Below, one piece after another: positions 38,501 through 47,378 of a DNA stretch of 64,000 nucleotides. This DNA is from Paenibacillus mangrovi (lineage in GTDB: Bacteria > Bacillota > Bacilli > Paenibacillales > Paenibacillaceae): contig NZ_JALIRP010000002.1 of the NCBI RefSeq assembly GCF_022898935.1, positions 372,001 to 436,000 of the forward strand. The letters run 5' to 3'. The position numbers and the translations under genes are program-made. Numbering within the stretch: the stretch's first letter is position 1; each line of letters begins with the position of its first letter. The notes beneath the pieces are model-generated. The model was not told where the DNA came from and did no database searches. It saw nothing but the letters and a program-made list of their open reading frames with translations.

Positions 38501-39664
38501 ATCGCTGTGAAGCAGAATCCGCAGGCAGTAATGCTCCAGATCGCTGAAATCCACCGCTCCTCTTTTGCGCTTTTCCATCTCATATCGTTCTCCGAACTCG
38601 ATCACAAGCTCTGCCAACTCTCTCATGAGGGGGGCAGCCTCGTTCAGCTCGGCAAGAAAAGCCTCGGCAGAACGTCCGAACAAGGCGCCGCGAAGATCGG
38701 CGGCCGTTTTTTTCACGGCCTCACGAAGCTCCTTGACACGCTCCTGCAGCTGTGGATCAGTCTCGTCCTTGCGTACACTCTTTAATTTCCCGAAAGAAAT
38801 GCCCTGGAAAACATCATAAAGGTCTTCCCAGGAACGATGCTCCATGGCATCCTGCAACGTGTGAATCATCTCGAGATCCGCGATCAGGTTATCCACGTAT
38901 GCACCCGGCCCCCCCGGTACCATCGCAAGGCTGTGAGCTTGCTTAAGAAGCCCTTCCGCTCCAGCCAAGGCAAGGCGCGCATCCTGCAGAATACTCTGTA
39001 CCCATGCGGTTTGTCCAAGACTCGACGTATCACTGACAGCAAAGGCTCCGGCTGTATCCCTTAACCATTGATCCGGCCAAGCATGGCTTCGTGAAAAATC
39101 ATACAGCCTTTGAACTAGAAGATGCATGGCGTCATCGGTTCGCTCTCCGCTGAACCAGTCCACGAGCCTGATGAAGTCGCTGCCTTCCCCTTCCAGTCCA
39201 TACTTCTCCTCAAACATCTCTTCCAAGATTTCCTGCCGAAGTAGCTCTGCTTCGTTTTCGTTAATGATCCGGAAATTCGGGTCAAGCGGGATCATCTGAT
39301 AGTAGCGCCGAATGACTTCAAGGCAGAAGGAATGCAGTGTGGTAATCGAGGCACGTCCTAGCAGAGACAGCTGGCGGCGCAAATGGACATTCTCCGGGTC
39401 CTTTTCAAGCTCCTGGTCCAATGCTTCCCTGATCCGGTCCCGCATTTCGGATGCTGCCGCTTTGGTAAAGGTTGCAACGAGCAGACGGTCCACGCTAAAT
39501 CCCTGCTCCGTATCAATTATTTTGCGGATAATCCGTTCCACAAGCACAGCCGTCTTGCCCGATCCGGCTGCGGCCGCAACGAGAATGTGATCACCGGTTT
39601 CGGAAATGGCCTTCCACTGGTCATCACTCCATTTGCAGCCTTCAGGTTTCGGTATTAGGCTCAA
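35594..39664 (-). CDS. addA: helicase-nuclease AddA subunit
   Basis: AddA is the UvrD-like helicase and 3' nuclease subunit of AddAB, which processes double-strand breaks for RecA. Visible are Walker A AAAAGSGKTAVLVERI, motif II LLDEYQDTNS, motif V region MTIHKSKGLEFPVVFLAG, and the C-terminal nuclease LLDYKTDRV. I place the start at TTG 39664. An AAAGGAGGAG site inside the addB tail lies 9 bases before it, and the TTG overlaps the addB TGA. The product is 1356 residues; the longer frame to 39703 has no ribosome site. Confidence 0.96.
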   Translation of the reverse strand: MSLIPKPEGCKWSDDQWKAISETGDHILVAAAAGSGKTAVLVERIIRKIIDTEQGFSVDRLLVATFTKAAASEMRDRIREALDQELEKDPENVHLRRQLSLLGRASITTLHSFCLEVIRRYYQMIPLDPNFRIINENEAELLRQEILEEMFEEKYGLEGEGSDFIRLVDWFSGERTDDAMHLLVQRLYDFSRSHAWPDQWLRDTAGAFAVSDTSSLGQTAWVQSILQDARLALAGAEGLLKQAHSLAMVPGGPGAYVDNLIADLEMIHTLQDAMEHRSWEDLYDVFQGISFGKLKSVRKDETDPQLQERVKELREAVKKTAADLRGALFGRSAEAFLAELNEAAPLMRELAELVIEFGERYEMEKRKRGAVDFSDLEHYCLRILLHSDSTPEHPMPSDAAVEYREQFDEVLLDEYQDTNSVQETIVNLISRDQPGNRFMVGDVKQSIYRFRLAEPGLFLDKYRRYDSDGGNGIRIDLARNFRSRMEVVDAVNVIFRQIMNETVAEISYDERAELVYGASFPGSELQEESSKSNPYVPELILIDRASNGASAEEETRDGESDGDGLLQESEILEMETAQLEARAIAKKIRHMMGDTAAKPLLVYDKVLKEMRPVQFGDMVILLRSAYIWGPLIMEELKQLGIPADGEQARGYFQATEVEIMLSLLQIIDNPQQDIPLAGVLRSPIVGLSEEELAQIRLVQNGSFYDALIASVRLGNEEQDEAVKEWEQAESEAAVALEMPLPDRVECNTGILELPAVPVLDTDHGIPLKLKYKITDFVKQLQSWRDASRQESLGDLIWRVYRETGYLDWVCGLPGGAERQSNLKALYDRAVQFEQTTASRGLFRFLTFISRLRDRGGDLGGASSTEHRDNAVRIMTIHKSKGLEFPVVFLAGMSKTFNQQDLNASFLMHKELGFGPKFVDEEKRVSYPTLPNLAIRRRSQLELLAEEMRVLYVGLTRPKEKLFLIGTVKDLNKKVSSWAQVQEEPEYMLPDYLLARGRSYIDWVGPALIRHPGAAKLCEMMDLGSTVSPVLSSDPSEWKVSVLPAEELTLAALGGWEEEEESSPERKNRLQALMKRQPINVDPEESLLDQSEIGSRLNWQYPYESASRLAAKTSVTEMKKLLTLQDQPSGNWIEEDQLRRLITDSNRNSAFTLPLLRPKFMEQKTLTPTERGTVYHTLMQHIPLGQGKVTVETVQDTVQRLVERELLTLEQAEIIRPDEVGMFFTTEVGERLQSAEWTAREMPFSYGLTAEEAHSGLLSRQTGLYEKEPDLFEVSALSGETVLIQGVVDCLYRDEGRLILLDYKTDRVLEHRGGIDALAEQYRFQLKLYTRALEEILHEEISEKWLYFFDGGHAVRL

Positions 39665-42600
39665 GATGTTTCTCCTCCTTTGCTCTGGGACAGCAGTTCC
39701 CATACTTGCGATTTATCCGGCTTGCCCAGCAGATTGTAGTGGTTGCCCTCGACGGCCTCATCAAACTGGCATACCGGCTTGAACGGACAGAAAGTGCAGG
39801 CCGTCTCCTGCTGAATCCGGTACGGCTCGATCCGCACGTCCCCTTCGGTAATGCGTGTTCCAATGTTCTCGATGCTGCTCCGGACGGAGCTCAGCAGATA
39901 ATCCCACTGCTCTGGGCTTGCCACCGATGCACTGCTATAGAAGCTGCCGTCTGCTTTGACGGCCACGGGCAGGATGGATGAATGTCCTTTGTCCAGCGAC
40001 GTGTCCATTTTGGAGACGACATCACGGTCTGCCATCAGCAGTCCTTTCATTTTGAAGCGTTTGAGCAGCTCTTCTGCAGCCTGATCCATCGTCATGCCGT
40101 TCGCTGACTGCAGAATCGGATCATGCACATGGAAATACAGCGTTCCTGCCGGGAGCGCCTTGCTGCCAAGCCACTGCTCGGAATAGGTCAGAAGTACGTC
40201 CAAGTAGGTCAGCATTTGCAGAGCCAGACCGTAATACACTTCATGAAGCCTCAGATCCTTTTGTCCGGATTTATAGTCGATCACGCGCAGCAGAAGACCG
40301 TCTTCCCCCTGCGCCATATCCACCCGGTCGATCCGCCCGACAACCTCCATGACCGCGCCGTTTTCCAGTTCAAAGGTCAGTGGAGGCAGCGGTTTTCCTG
40401 GTCCAAAATCCAGCTCCAGCCCAACCGGCTCAAAGCTTCCGCGCCGAGCATGTTCCCCTAATATAACGGAGGCTCTTCCGACGATGCTTTTCAGCTTTCG
40501 GGAAATATACCCGTAACGCTTGGAGCTGAGCAGGATTTCGCCCTGAAGCATTGGAGCCAGACGTTCGACTGTCATCTCTGCTTCCCTGCGGCATTCCTCT
40601 GCCGACAGACTTCCCCAGCTGCGGTGCTGCTCCTTGAGTTTGGCAGCCATTTCGCTGAGAGCCGCATGGAAAAGCTGCCCGATATCCGGCGCTTTCAGCC
40701 GATACAGCTGGCGTTCCTTCAGCTTCAGGCCATGGGACGCGAAATGGGAGAACGGACAAGCTACGAATCTCTCCATCCGCGAAACGCTGGTACGGACCTT
40801 ACTGCCGTACAACCTACGGCTTGTATCTGCCTTCAGCGTCATCGTTTCGTTCCGGTAAAACAGGGAGCGCAGCAGCATATCCAGTTGACTGCGCCAACGT
40901 GAATCCTGCAAATACCAGTTGTACACGTTCCACCATAGCTCCGGCATCTTCGCGCCCTGTCTCCATCTTCGAAGCTGAACAATGAGATGGCTGAGTGTCT
41001 GGCGGGGATGTTCAATATATTTTTCATGCTCTCCGGCTGTATGATCAGCTTCAGGCTGTGCCGACAGAGACTGATCCCGAAGACCCGGGAACATTCTAGT
41101 TAAATGTCTAATCACTTCTGAAGGCAGCAATTCCTTGCCTTCGTCGTCAGCCGAAGGATAGCTGATCCAGACATGCCGGCTCGCAGACGTAAGCGCGTTA
41201 TAGATCAGGAAGCGTTCATCCAGCAGTTTACGCGATATTCCCGGAGCTAGCTCCATGCCCGTATCCGCAAGCACCGACCGCTCCTGCTCGGTAATTATGC
41301 CGTCCTCTTGATATACCGCGGGGATGACCCCGTCATTAACCCCCAGCAAAAACGCATACTTGATGCCGCCCGTCCGTGTACGGTCCATCGTTCCGACAAG
41401 CACCTGATCCAGCGAGGGTGGCACCAGACCCAATTTCAGCTCACTGAGGCCGGTTTCCAGAATACCGGCAAACAAGTCAAACGTCATTTTCTCCGTACCC
41501 ATCATCTCAACAATCTGGTCCAGCAGATTCAGCACCTCGCCCCACAGCTGCCTATGCTCTCTGGCGGCCTCAGGACGGCCATTCTGCAGCGCTTCGCGGT
41601 TCCACATATCCAGCTTCTGAGGGATGCCGGCGTCCTCGAGCAGTCCGAATACCGCCGTACTCATCTCACGGGCTGTCTTGGAACGCTTGATCCGTTTGTC
41701 AAAAGCCGAAAGCGGACCGGTCACAGCATCTCGGCAGCGCTCCATTAGCGCGAGAAGCTCCTCACCGTTCTTTCGCTGCGGGGAACCCCCTTCTTCCAAG
41801 GATAGACTCGGAATGCCCTTCCACGGACGTTTAGCGGTCCAGCGATAGCCCTGGATTCCGCTCGCAAGCGCATAGTTTTCCAGACGGTCCATATCCTCAC
41901 GTGTCAGTGAGCCGCCTGGCGGAAGCAGCAGATCGGTTTTCACGCACCGGAATACATCCTCATGTCTCCAAAAGCGGCGGATGACATCCAGTGCTGCACG
42001 TAGAAATTCGACCAGCGGATGGTGAAGCTCACTCCTTTTCTGGTCCAGGAACAGCGGGACGCCATAATCTTGGAACAGCGGCATGACTAGATGTTCATAT
42101 TCCCCAAGATTCCGCACAAAAACAGCCATTTCGCGGAAACGGACGCCCTCTTCACGCGCAAGCCGCAGCATCTCCCGCAGCGCTCCTTCGACTTCAGCGC
42201 GGCGGCTGGATGCGGAATGAATGGAAATACCGTTTCCTACAGCCTCCGATCCTTGATACCGCAGCCTACGGTCATATCCTCGCTCCAGATGCGCCAGGAG
42301 CGGGCTCTCTTGAAAGCGTGGCAGCACCGATGGGGCAAGCAAGGTATCACGTACTTCCAGTCCAAGCTCCTCTGCCATTCCTCTCAGCTTGACGTAGGTC
42401 GTTGCCGTCGGATGGAACAGATCCAGTTCATGTGGCATCCGAAGGCCATCGTACGGCTTGTCCAGTGTCAGCGATACCGTGACGGAAGCCGCATGCAGCA
42501 TCAGCTGGCCCACGACCTGAAGCTCCTGCGGGGTAAACCCGTGGAAGCCGTCAATCCAGATGTCCGCCCCCAGCAAATAGGACGAATCTTTTACCGCCTC

Positions 42601-43170
42601 GGTCAGCCGGATTAAATTGTCTTCCTCATCGATATAGAGCGGGGACATTTCCTGCTCAAAATCCTTATACACCGTCCACAAATCCTCGAGCTTGCTGCGG
42701 AGAATCGGGGTAGCTGCAGAGGCGGCCACCATCTGATCCAGAACCTGCTTCACGGTGGAGGAATCGATGCAATACCGCTTCATTTCGGTATACACGTCTC
42801 CCAGACGCCCGACAAACCCCAGCTGCTCGCCCGAGGCCCCGAACAGCTTCAGCTCATCCTTGCGGTGCTGAATGATTTTGTACAGCAGCATCTTCTTACC
42901 ATCATCGCTGATTCCTACACGGGCTGTACCCCCGGTTTCCTGCATGACGCGGTATGCCAGACGGCGGAAGCTCAGCACCTGCGCCCTTACGCTGCCTTTA
43001 ATCCGTCCTGTTGTGACCAGCCCATGCTCTGCCTGAAACGATCCTTGCTCTGGAACCAGCAGGATCATCGCTTTTCCCTGCGGCGCCTTCTCCAGCCGGG
43101 CAGATATATCTTCAAGAATGGTTGTCGTTTTTCCGCTTCCGGAACGTCCTATAAGAAAATGAACCGCCAT
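39661..43170 (-). CDS. addB: helicase-nuclease AddB subunit
   Basis: The 1169-residue partner of AddA has an N-terminal P-loop LIGRSGSGKTTTIL, an inactivated helicase-like body, a RecB-type nuclease motif VIDYKSGQKDLRL near the C-terminus and four cysteines of an iron-sulfur cluster. Three of these lie in ACTFCPFKPVCQFD; the fourth is upstream in RFVACPFSHFA. The complex recognises Chi and resects breaks. It is the first gene of addBA-sbcDC. Confidence 0.96.
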   Translation of the reverse strand: MAVHFLIGRSGSGKTTTILEDISARLEKAPQGKAMILLVPEQGSFQAEHGLVTTGRIKGSVRAQVLSFRRLAYRVMQETGGTARVGISDDGKKMLLYKIIQHRKDELKLFGASGEQLGFVGRLGDVYTEMKRYCIDSSTVKQVLDQMVAASAATPILRSKLEDLWTVYKDFEQEMSPLYIDEEDNLIRLTEAVKDSSYLLGADIWIDGFHGFTPQELQVVGQLMLHAASVTVSLTLDKPYDGLRMPHELDLFHPTATTYVKLRGMAEELGLEVRDTLLAPSVLPRFQESPLLAHLERGYDRRLRYQGSEAVGNGISIHSASSRRAEVEGALREMLRLAREEGVRFREMAVFVRNLGEYEHLVMPLFQDYGVPLFLDQKRSELHHPLVEFLRAALDVIRRFWRHEDVFRCVKTDLLLPPGGSLTREDMDRLENYALASGIQGYRWTAKRPWKGIPSLSLEEGGSPQRKNGEELLALMERCRDAVTGPLSAFDKRIKRSKTAREMSTAVFGLLEDAGIPQKLDMWNREALQNGRPEAAREHRQLWGEVLNLLDQIVEMMGTEKMTFDLFAGILETGLSELKLGLVPPSLDQVLVGTMDRTRTGGIKYAFLLGVNDGVIPAVYQEDGIITEQERSVLADTGMELAPGISRKLLDERFLIYNALTSASRHVWISYPSADDEGKELLPSEVIRHLTRMFPGLRDQSLSAQPEADHTAGEHEKYIEHPRQTLSHLIVQLRRWRQGAKMPELWWNVYNWYLQDSRWRSQLDMLLRSLFYRNETMTLKADTSRRLYGSKVRTSVSRMERFVACPFSHFASHGLKLKERQLYRLKAPDIGQLFHAALSEMAAKLKEQHRSWGSLSAEECRREAEMTVERLAPMLQGEILLSSKRYGYISRKLKSIVGRASVILGEHARRGSFEPVGLELDFGPGKPLPPLTFELENGAVMEVVGRIDRVDMAQGEDGLLLRVIDYKSGQKDLRLHEVYYGLALQMLTYLDVLLTYSEQWLGSKALPAGTLYFHVHDPILQSANGMTMDQAAEELLKRFKMKGLLMADRDVVSKMDTSLDKGHSSILPVAVKADGSFYSSASVASPEQWDYLLSSVRSSIENIGTRITEGDVRIEPYRIQQETACTFCPFKPVCQFDEAVEGNHYNLLGKPDKSQVWELLSQSKGGETS

Positions 43171-43399
43171 GATGCTCCTCCTTCAAATCTATGTAATCTA
43201 TGAAAATGGATCATTGCTTCCGTAAACAATTCGTAAACATCTCATCCAGTATATCATATCAGCAAGAGAACAGAACGTATGTTTGTTCACGACCTGACCT
43301 TTATACTCTGAATCTATCAAATTTAAAGCTCACACTATTTTAACATTAATCATTCAGAATCGTTTAACGGTAATGATTGGTGTTCAGAAAAGACAACTA

Positions 43400-43450
43400 A
43401 AAAGAAAGGGCAGCTATCAAGGTCCCATTTCGCACCTTAATAACTGCCCA
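43400..43450 (-). terminator. intrinsic terminator of the methyltransferase gene
   Basis: On the minus strand a long stem (gggcagttattaaggt / accttgatagctgccc) is followed by a T-rich tail. The 287-bp gap between this gene and addB holds nothing else that I can support. Confidence 0.78.
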
Positions 43451-43457
43451 GCCATTC

Positions 43458-44840
43458 TTAGAAGTTTCTGCTTCTTACTTCGAAGATCGCGAATTTTAGA
43501 TAATGTCCTTCGTCCACCCCGAGAATTTGTGGGTGATCCTTGCCTGCGGCGCGCCATTCGATCAGGCGCAGGATTTTGCCGGCGTCCGCAGCCGCCTCCT
43601 GGATCGTCTCCAGGAACAAGTCCGGGCGCATATGATACGAACAGCTGGCTGTAACCAGATATCCGCCTTCGTTTACCAGCTTCATGCCGTGCAGGTTGAT
43701 ATCCTTGTAGCCTCTGCAGGCTCCCTTCACAGCGCTTTTGGTCTTGGCAAACGCCGGCGGGTCTAGAATGACCACGTCCCAGGTTCTGCCGCCGCCTGCG
43801 ATCATTTTCTGTGAGGTATCCACCTTGTCCGAAGAGCCGGCGGAACGTTTCTGTCTTTCCTCAAGCCCCTTAACCTGTGAACGCAGATATTGGAATGCAT
43901 CATCCACCACGAATTCAACCCGATCGGCAAAGCCGTTCAGCTCCACATTCTCCCGTGCGCTGTCAATCGCATGCTGCGAAATATCGAGACAAGTCACTTT
44001 TTTGGCGCCGTATTTGCAGGCATGAAGTGTAAAGCTTCCCGTATGTGAAAAGCATTCGAGCACCGTCGCTCCGTCCCAGTACGGAAACGTAACGACTTTG
44101 CCGCTTTTATTTACTGGACGTAGCAGGGTTTGTCCATCCTCTTCGACTTCCTGCACCGTGATGCCGCTGCGTTCGCCCCAACCGGTCATCAGCGGTTCAA
44201 TGGATGCCCGATTCTCCCTCTGGTCAAAGAAGTACCCGGTCTTCTGGCCTTCTTCGATATCCACGCGCACCAAAAGGCCATTCTCCAGAACCGTAACATA
44301 TCTTGGGCATTCCCCGTATACCGGCCCTTTAGTCTGCTCTAATCCTTCAAGCTCGCGTACTGGAACATCACTTCGCTCATAGATGCCTTTCGGGTTCATC
44401 ACTTCCACAAGAGCGTTCACGATTTCTTTGCGGCGGATATCCATCCCAAGTGTAAGCAGCTGAATGACCAGTACATCGTCAAACCGGTCCACAATCAGCC
44501 CGGGAAGAAAATCAGCTTCGCCATACACAAGACGATAGGCATTTCCTTCCTTGAGGAAACGTTCCCGGTGATTGAGACAGCTGCGGAAACGATCTTCGAA
44601 AAATGCCTGATCCATGCGTTCTATTTCGCGGTAAGAGACCGCACGGACCGTGATCTGCGATGCCGGATTGTAATAACCCGTTGCCAGGGAACGCCCTTGA
44701 TGGTTCGTCACATGGATGAGATCTCCCGGCTGAGGATTGCCCTCTACCGTTTCGATTTCATTTTTATAAATCCAGGGATGACCCTGCTCCAGCCGCTTTT
44801 TGCGGCTTTTCTGAAGAACGACGGATGCCAACATGTCCAC
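43458..44840 (-). CDS. class I SAM-dependent rRNA methyltransferase, RlmI/RlmK-like, with two insertions
   Basis: The 460-residue enzyme has an N-terminal PUA domain (about 1-75), an RlmI-like EEHD region and a Rossmann domain with VLECFSHTGSF, LDISQHAI and the catalytic-loop motif ILDPPAFAK. The family methylates a 23S rRNA cytosine in E. coli RlmI, but the target here is not known. The usual length is about 390-400. Extra sequence is seen at about 219-256 and about 327-352, both polar. It faces the Na/Pi gene divergently. Confidence 0.88.
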   Translation of the reverse strand: MDMLASVVLQKSRKKRLEQGHPWIYKNEIETVEGNPQPGDLIHVTNHQGRSLATGYYNPASQITVRAVSYREIERMDQAFFEDRFRSCLNHRERFLKEGNAYRLVYGEADFLPGLIVDRFDDVLVIQLLTLGMDIRRKEIVNALVEVMNPKGIYERSDVPVRELEGLEQTKGPVYGECPRYVTVLENGLLVRVDIEEGQKTGYFFDQRENRASIEPLMTGWGERSGITVQEVEEDGQTLLRPVNKSGKVVTFPYWDGATVLECFSHTGSFTLHACKYGAKKVTCLDISQHAIDSARENVELNGFADRVEFVVDDAFQYLRSQVKGLEERQKRSAGSSDKVDTSQKMIAGGGRTWDVVILDPPAFAKTKSAVKGACRGYKDINLHGMKLVNEGGYLVTASCSYHMRPDLFLETIQEAAADAGKILRLIEWRAAGKDHPQILGVDEGHYLKFAIFEVRSRNF

Positions 44841-44974
44841 TCCTACTCATGTGCTATTTCTTTAATTCATTCAACTTTGAAATCTCCGCTGCCAGTTTAC
44901 CAAAGTCATGGTTGTCCCGGTAGCGACATATACGTAATACATGGACAAGAACTCATCAAAGGAGAAACTTTCCC

Positions 44975-45949
44975 ATGTTTAATACCATTATTTTTCCCGT
45001 CATCTACGGGCTGGTCATTTTCCTCGCGGGCATGAAGGTAATGGAAACGGCGCTGGGCCGCTGGGCTGGCCCTCTACTCTCATCCTTACTGCGAAAAGCG
45101 ACCTCTTCCCCGCTTAAAGGGATGCTGTTCAGTACGGGCGTAACAGCGGTACTTCAAAGCAGCACGGCTGTTACGGTCCTGACTATGGGCCTCGTCAATG
45201 CCGGACTCCTCACCTATGAGCGTACACTCGGCATCATTCTTGGCAGCAATATCGGTACCTGCATCACCACTGAGCTTATCGGACTGCAAATCAGCCAGAT
45301 TGCATTGCCCATGCTGGGCATATCGATTATGATGTGGGCTCTATCCGTGATTGCTGACGAATACAAGCTTTTTTCCATGCGGAAGGGTTCGCAACTGTTT
45401 AAGCCGGTTCAACTGATAGCTCTCGCCGCAGCAGGATTTGCCATGGTTATGCTCGGCATCCGGGTCATGCAAATGATCGGTCCAGCGCTGGAAAACACAA
45501 GACTGTTCGGATGGTTTATCGAACAAGCCACCCATAACGTATGGTGGGGCGTTGCAGCCGGAGCGGCACTGACCGCGCTGATGCACAGTAGTGCCGCCGT
45601 TATCGGCCTTGCCATCGCGCTTGCCGCCATGGGAACGCTGCCGGTAGGAATCGGCATTGCAATCGTACTTGGTGCCAATGTTGGCACTTGCGTTACAGCA
45701 TTAATCGCCGCCATCGGCAGTACGAAATCCGGCCAGTTTGTAGCCTGGACGCATGTCGTACTGAACGTGGGGGGCGCGCTTCTGTTTATGCCGTTTATCC
45801 CCCAGCTGGAGTGGATGTCTGCATCCTTTTCCACAGACAGCGGGTCCCAAATCGCTCATGCCCAGACCCTGTTTAATATCATCTGTTCCCTCTTGGCGCT
45901 GCCGATATGCTACCTCCCGATCTGGAAAAGAACCGGCCAGGGGCAATGA
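44975..45949 (+). CDS. Na/Pi cotransporter family protein (YqeW-like)
   Basis: The 324-residue membrane protein has two inverted PNaS repeats. They are marked by QSSTAVTVLTMGL with GSNIGTC in the first half and HSSAAVIGLAIALA with GANVGTC in the second, plus about eight hydrophobic segments. It lacks the PhoU-like C-terminal domain of the longer NptA proteins. It should use the sodium gradient to take up phosphate or a similar anion, but the substrate is not proven. A good aaaggag ribosome site precedes the ATG. Confidence 0.88.
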   Translation: MFNTIIFPVIYGLVIFLAGMKVMETALGRWAGPLLSSLLRKATSSPLKGMLFSTGVTAVLQSSTAVTVLTMGLVNAGLLTYERTLGIILGSNIGTCITTELIGLQISQIALPMLGISIMMWALSVIADEYKLFSMRKGSQLFKPVQLIALAAAGFAMVMLGIRVMQMIGPALENTRLFGWFIEQATHNVWWGVAAGAALTALMHSSAAVIGLAIALAAMGTLPVGIGIAIVLGANVGTCVTALIAAIGSTKSGQFVAWTHVVLNVGGALLFMPFIPQLEWMSASFSTDSGSQIAHAQTLFNIICSLLALPICYLPIWKRTGQGQ

Positions 45950-45967
45950 TATCCGAATTTATATTGC

Positions 45968-46015
45968 AACAAGGATTTCACCTCCATGTTTGCACAGGAA
46001 ATGAAATCCTTGTTT
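45968..46015. terminator. terminator hairpin between the converging Na/Pi and mtaB genes
   Basis: The stem acaaggatttca / tgaaatccttgt lies between converging stop codons (45949 + and 46032 -), with T-rich sequence after it on the plus strand. Confidence 0.75.
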
Positions 46016-46031
46016 CCATCACTTCTTATAT

Positions 46032-47378
46032 TTAAACCGCTGCACCTGAAGTGCCGTCAAGGACACGGACAAGCTGTCCCTCGCATTCGTTTACCCCTGC
46101 CTTGGTCAATTTCACGCGACAGAGCTGGCCTTGAAGATCTTCGGAACCTTCAAATATAAGCTGAAGATAGTTGTCGCTGAAGCCGTGCATTTTGCCTGGA
46201 CCGTGAGTTCCTTTGGAGGTACCCTCCGGAATGACGTCCAGCACCTGACCAACGAATTTCTCCGCATAAGCGAGCTGCATTTGCTCAGAGAGGCTAATCA
46301 GTTCACGCACGCGGGCATGTTTGATCTCTTCGTCAATCTGATCCTGCATCCGCGAAGCTGGTGTACCGTTCCGCTGGGAATACGGGAAGACGTGCATTTC
46401 GGAGAAATTGATCGCCTTCATCAGCTCGTAGCCGTTACGGAACATTTCATCCGTTTCACCCGGGAAGCCAACGATCACATCTGTCGTAATGCCCACATCA
46501 GGCATAGCCTGACGGATCAGCTGCATTTTGCTATAGAATTCCTCGGTGGTATATTTGCGGCGCATCCGTTTTAGAACGGTGTCATCTCCCGCCTGCAGCG
46601 GAATATGCAGATGGCGGCACATTTTAGACGAGCGGTTCAGCACATCCAGCATTTTCTCGTCAATCTGGCTGGCTTCAATAGAGCTGATGCGAATCCGCTC
46701 CAAGCCATCTACCTTGTCCAAATCCCATAGCAAATCCGATAAACGGTAGTTTTCCAGATCGTCACCGTAACCGCCGGTATGGATACCTGTAAGGACGATT
46801 TCTTTATAGCCTGCTTCCACAAGCTGATGAGCCTGGGTCACGATGCTTTTCGGATCACGGCTGCGGGACAATCCACGGGACCATGGAATAATGCAGAAGG
46901 TGCAGAAGTTGTTGCAGCCGTCCTGGATTTTCAGGAAAGCGCGGGTACGGTCCGCGAAATCCGGTACGTCCATTTCCTCAAACACGCGATTTTTCATGAT
47001 GTTGCGCACGGCGTTAATCGGCTCGCGTTTCTCGCGGATTTCATTGACAAAAGGAATGATTTTGTCCCGGTCCTGGTTACCGATGACGAGGTCTACGCCA
47101 GGAATGTCCATGATTTCGGCCGGAGACGTCTGTGCATAGCATCCGGTAACCGCGATAATCGCTTCCGGATTGCGGCGTACGGCACGGCGGATAATCTGAC
47201 GGCTCTTTTTATCCCCTGTATTCGTAACGGTACATGTATTAATCAAATAAACATCTGCGGTCTGTTCGAAATCCACCTGCTCATAGCCTTCTTTTTTGAA
47301 CAGCTGCCAGATGGCTTCGGTATCGTAAAAATTCACTTTACAGCCTAGTGTATAAAATGCAACGGATGGCATTTTCAA
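46032..47378 (-). CDS. mtaB: tRNA t6A37 methylthiotransferase MtaB
   Basis: MtaB adds a methylthio group to t6A at tRNA position 37, using two iron-sulfur clusters. The 448-residue protein has the N-terminal cluster cysteines in TLGCKVNFYDTE, INTCTVTN and TGCYAQ, and the radical-SAM cysteines in CNNFCTFCIIPWSRG. The protein ends in a TRAM RNA-binding domain. It overlaps rsmE by 4 bases, as in the B. subtilis yqeU-yqeV pair. Confidence 0.97.
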   Translation of the reverse strand: MKMPSVAFYTLGCKVNFYDTEAIWQLFKKEGYEQVDFEQTADVYLINTCTVTNTGDKKSRQIIRRAVRRNPEAIIAVTGCYAQTSPAEIMDIPGVDLVIGNQDRDKIIPFVNEIREKREPINAVRNIMKNRVFEEMDVPDFADRTRAFLKIQDGCNNFCTFCIIPWSRGLSRSRDPKSIVTQAHQLVEAGYKEIVLTGIHTGGYGDDLENYRLSDLLWDLDKVDGLERIRISSIEASQIDEKMLDVLNRSSKMCRHLHIPLQAGDDTVLKRMRRKYTTEEFYSKMQLIRQAMPDVGITTDVIVGFPGETDEMFRNGYELMKAINFSEMHVFPYSQRNGTPASRMQDQIDEEIKHARVRELISLSEQMQLAYAEKFVGQVLDVIPEGTSKGTHGPGKMHGFSDNYLQLIFEGSEDLQGQLCRVKLTKAGVNECEGQLVRVLDGTSGAAV

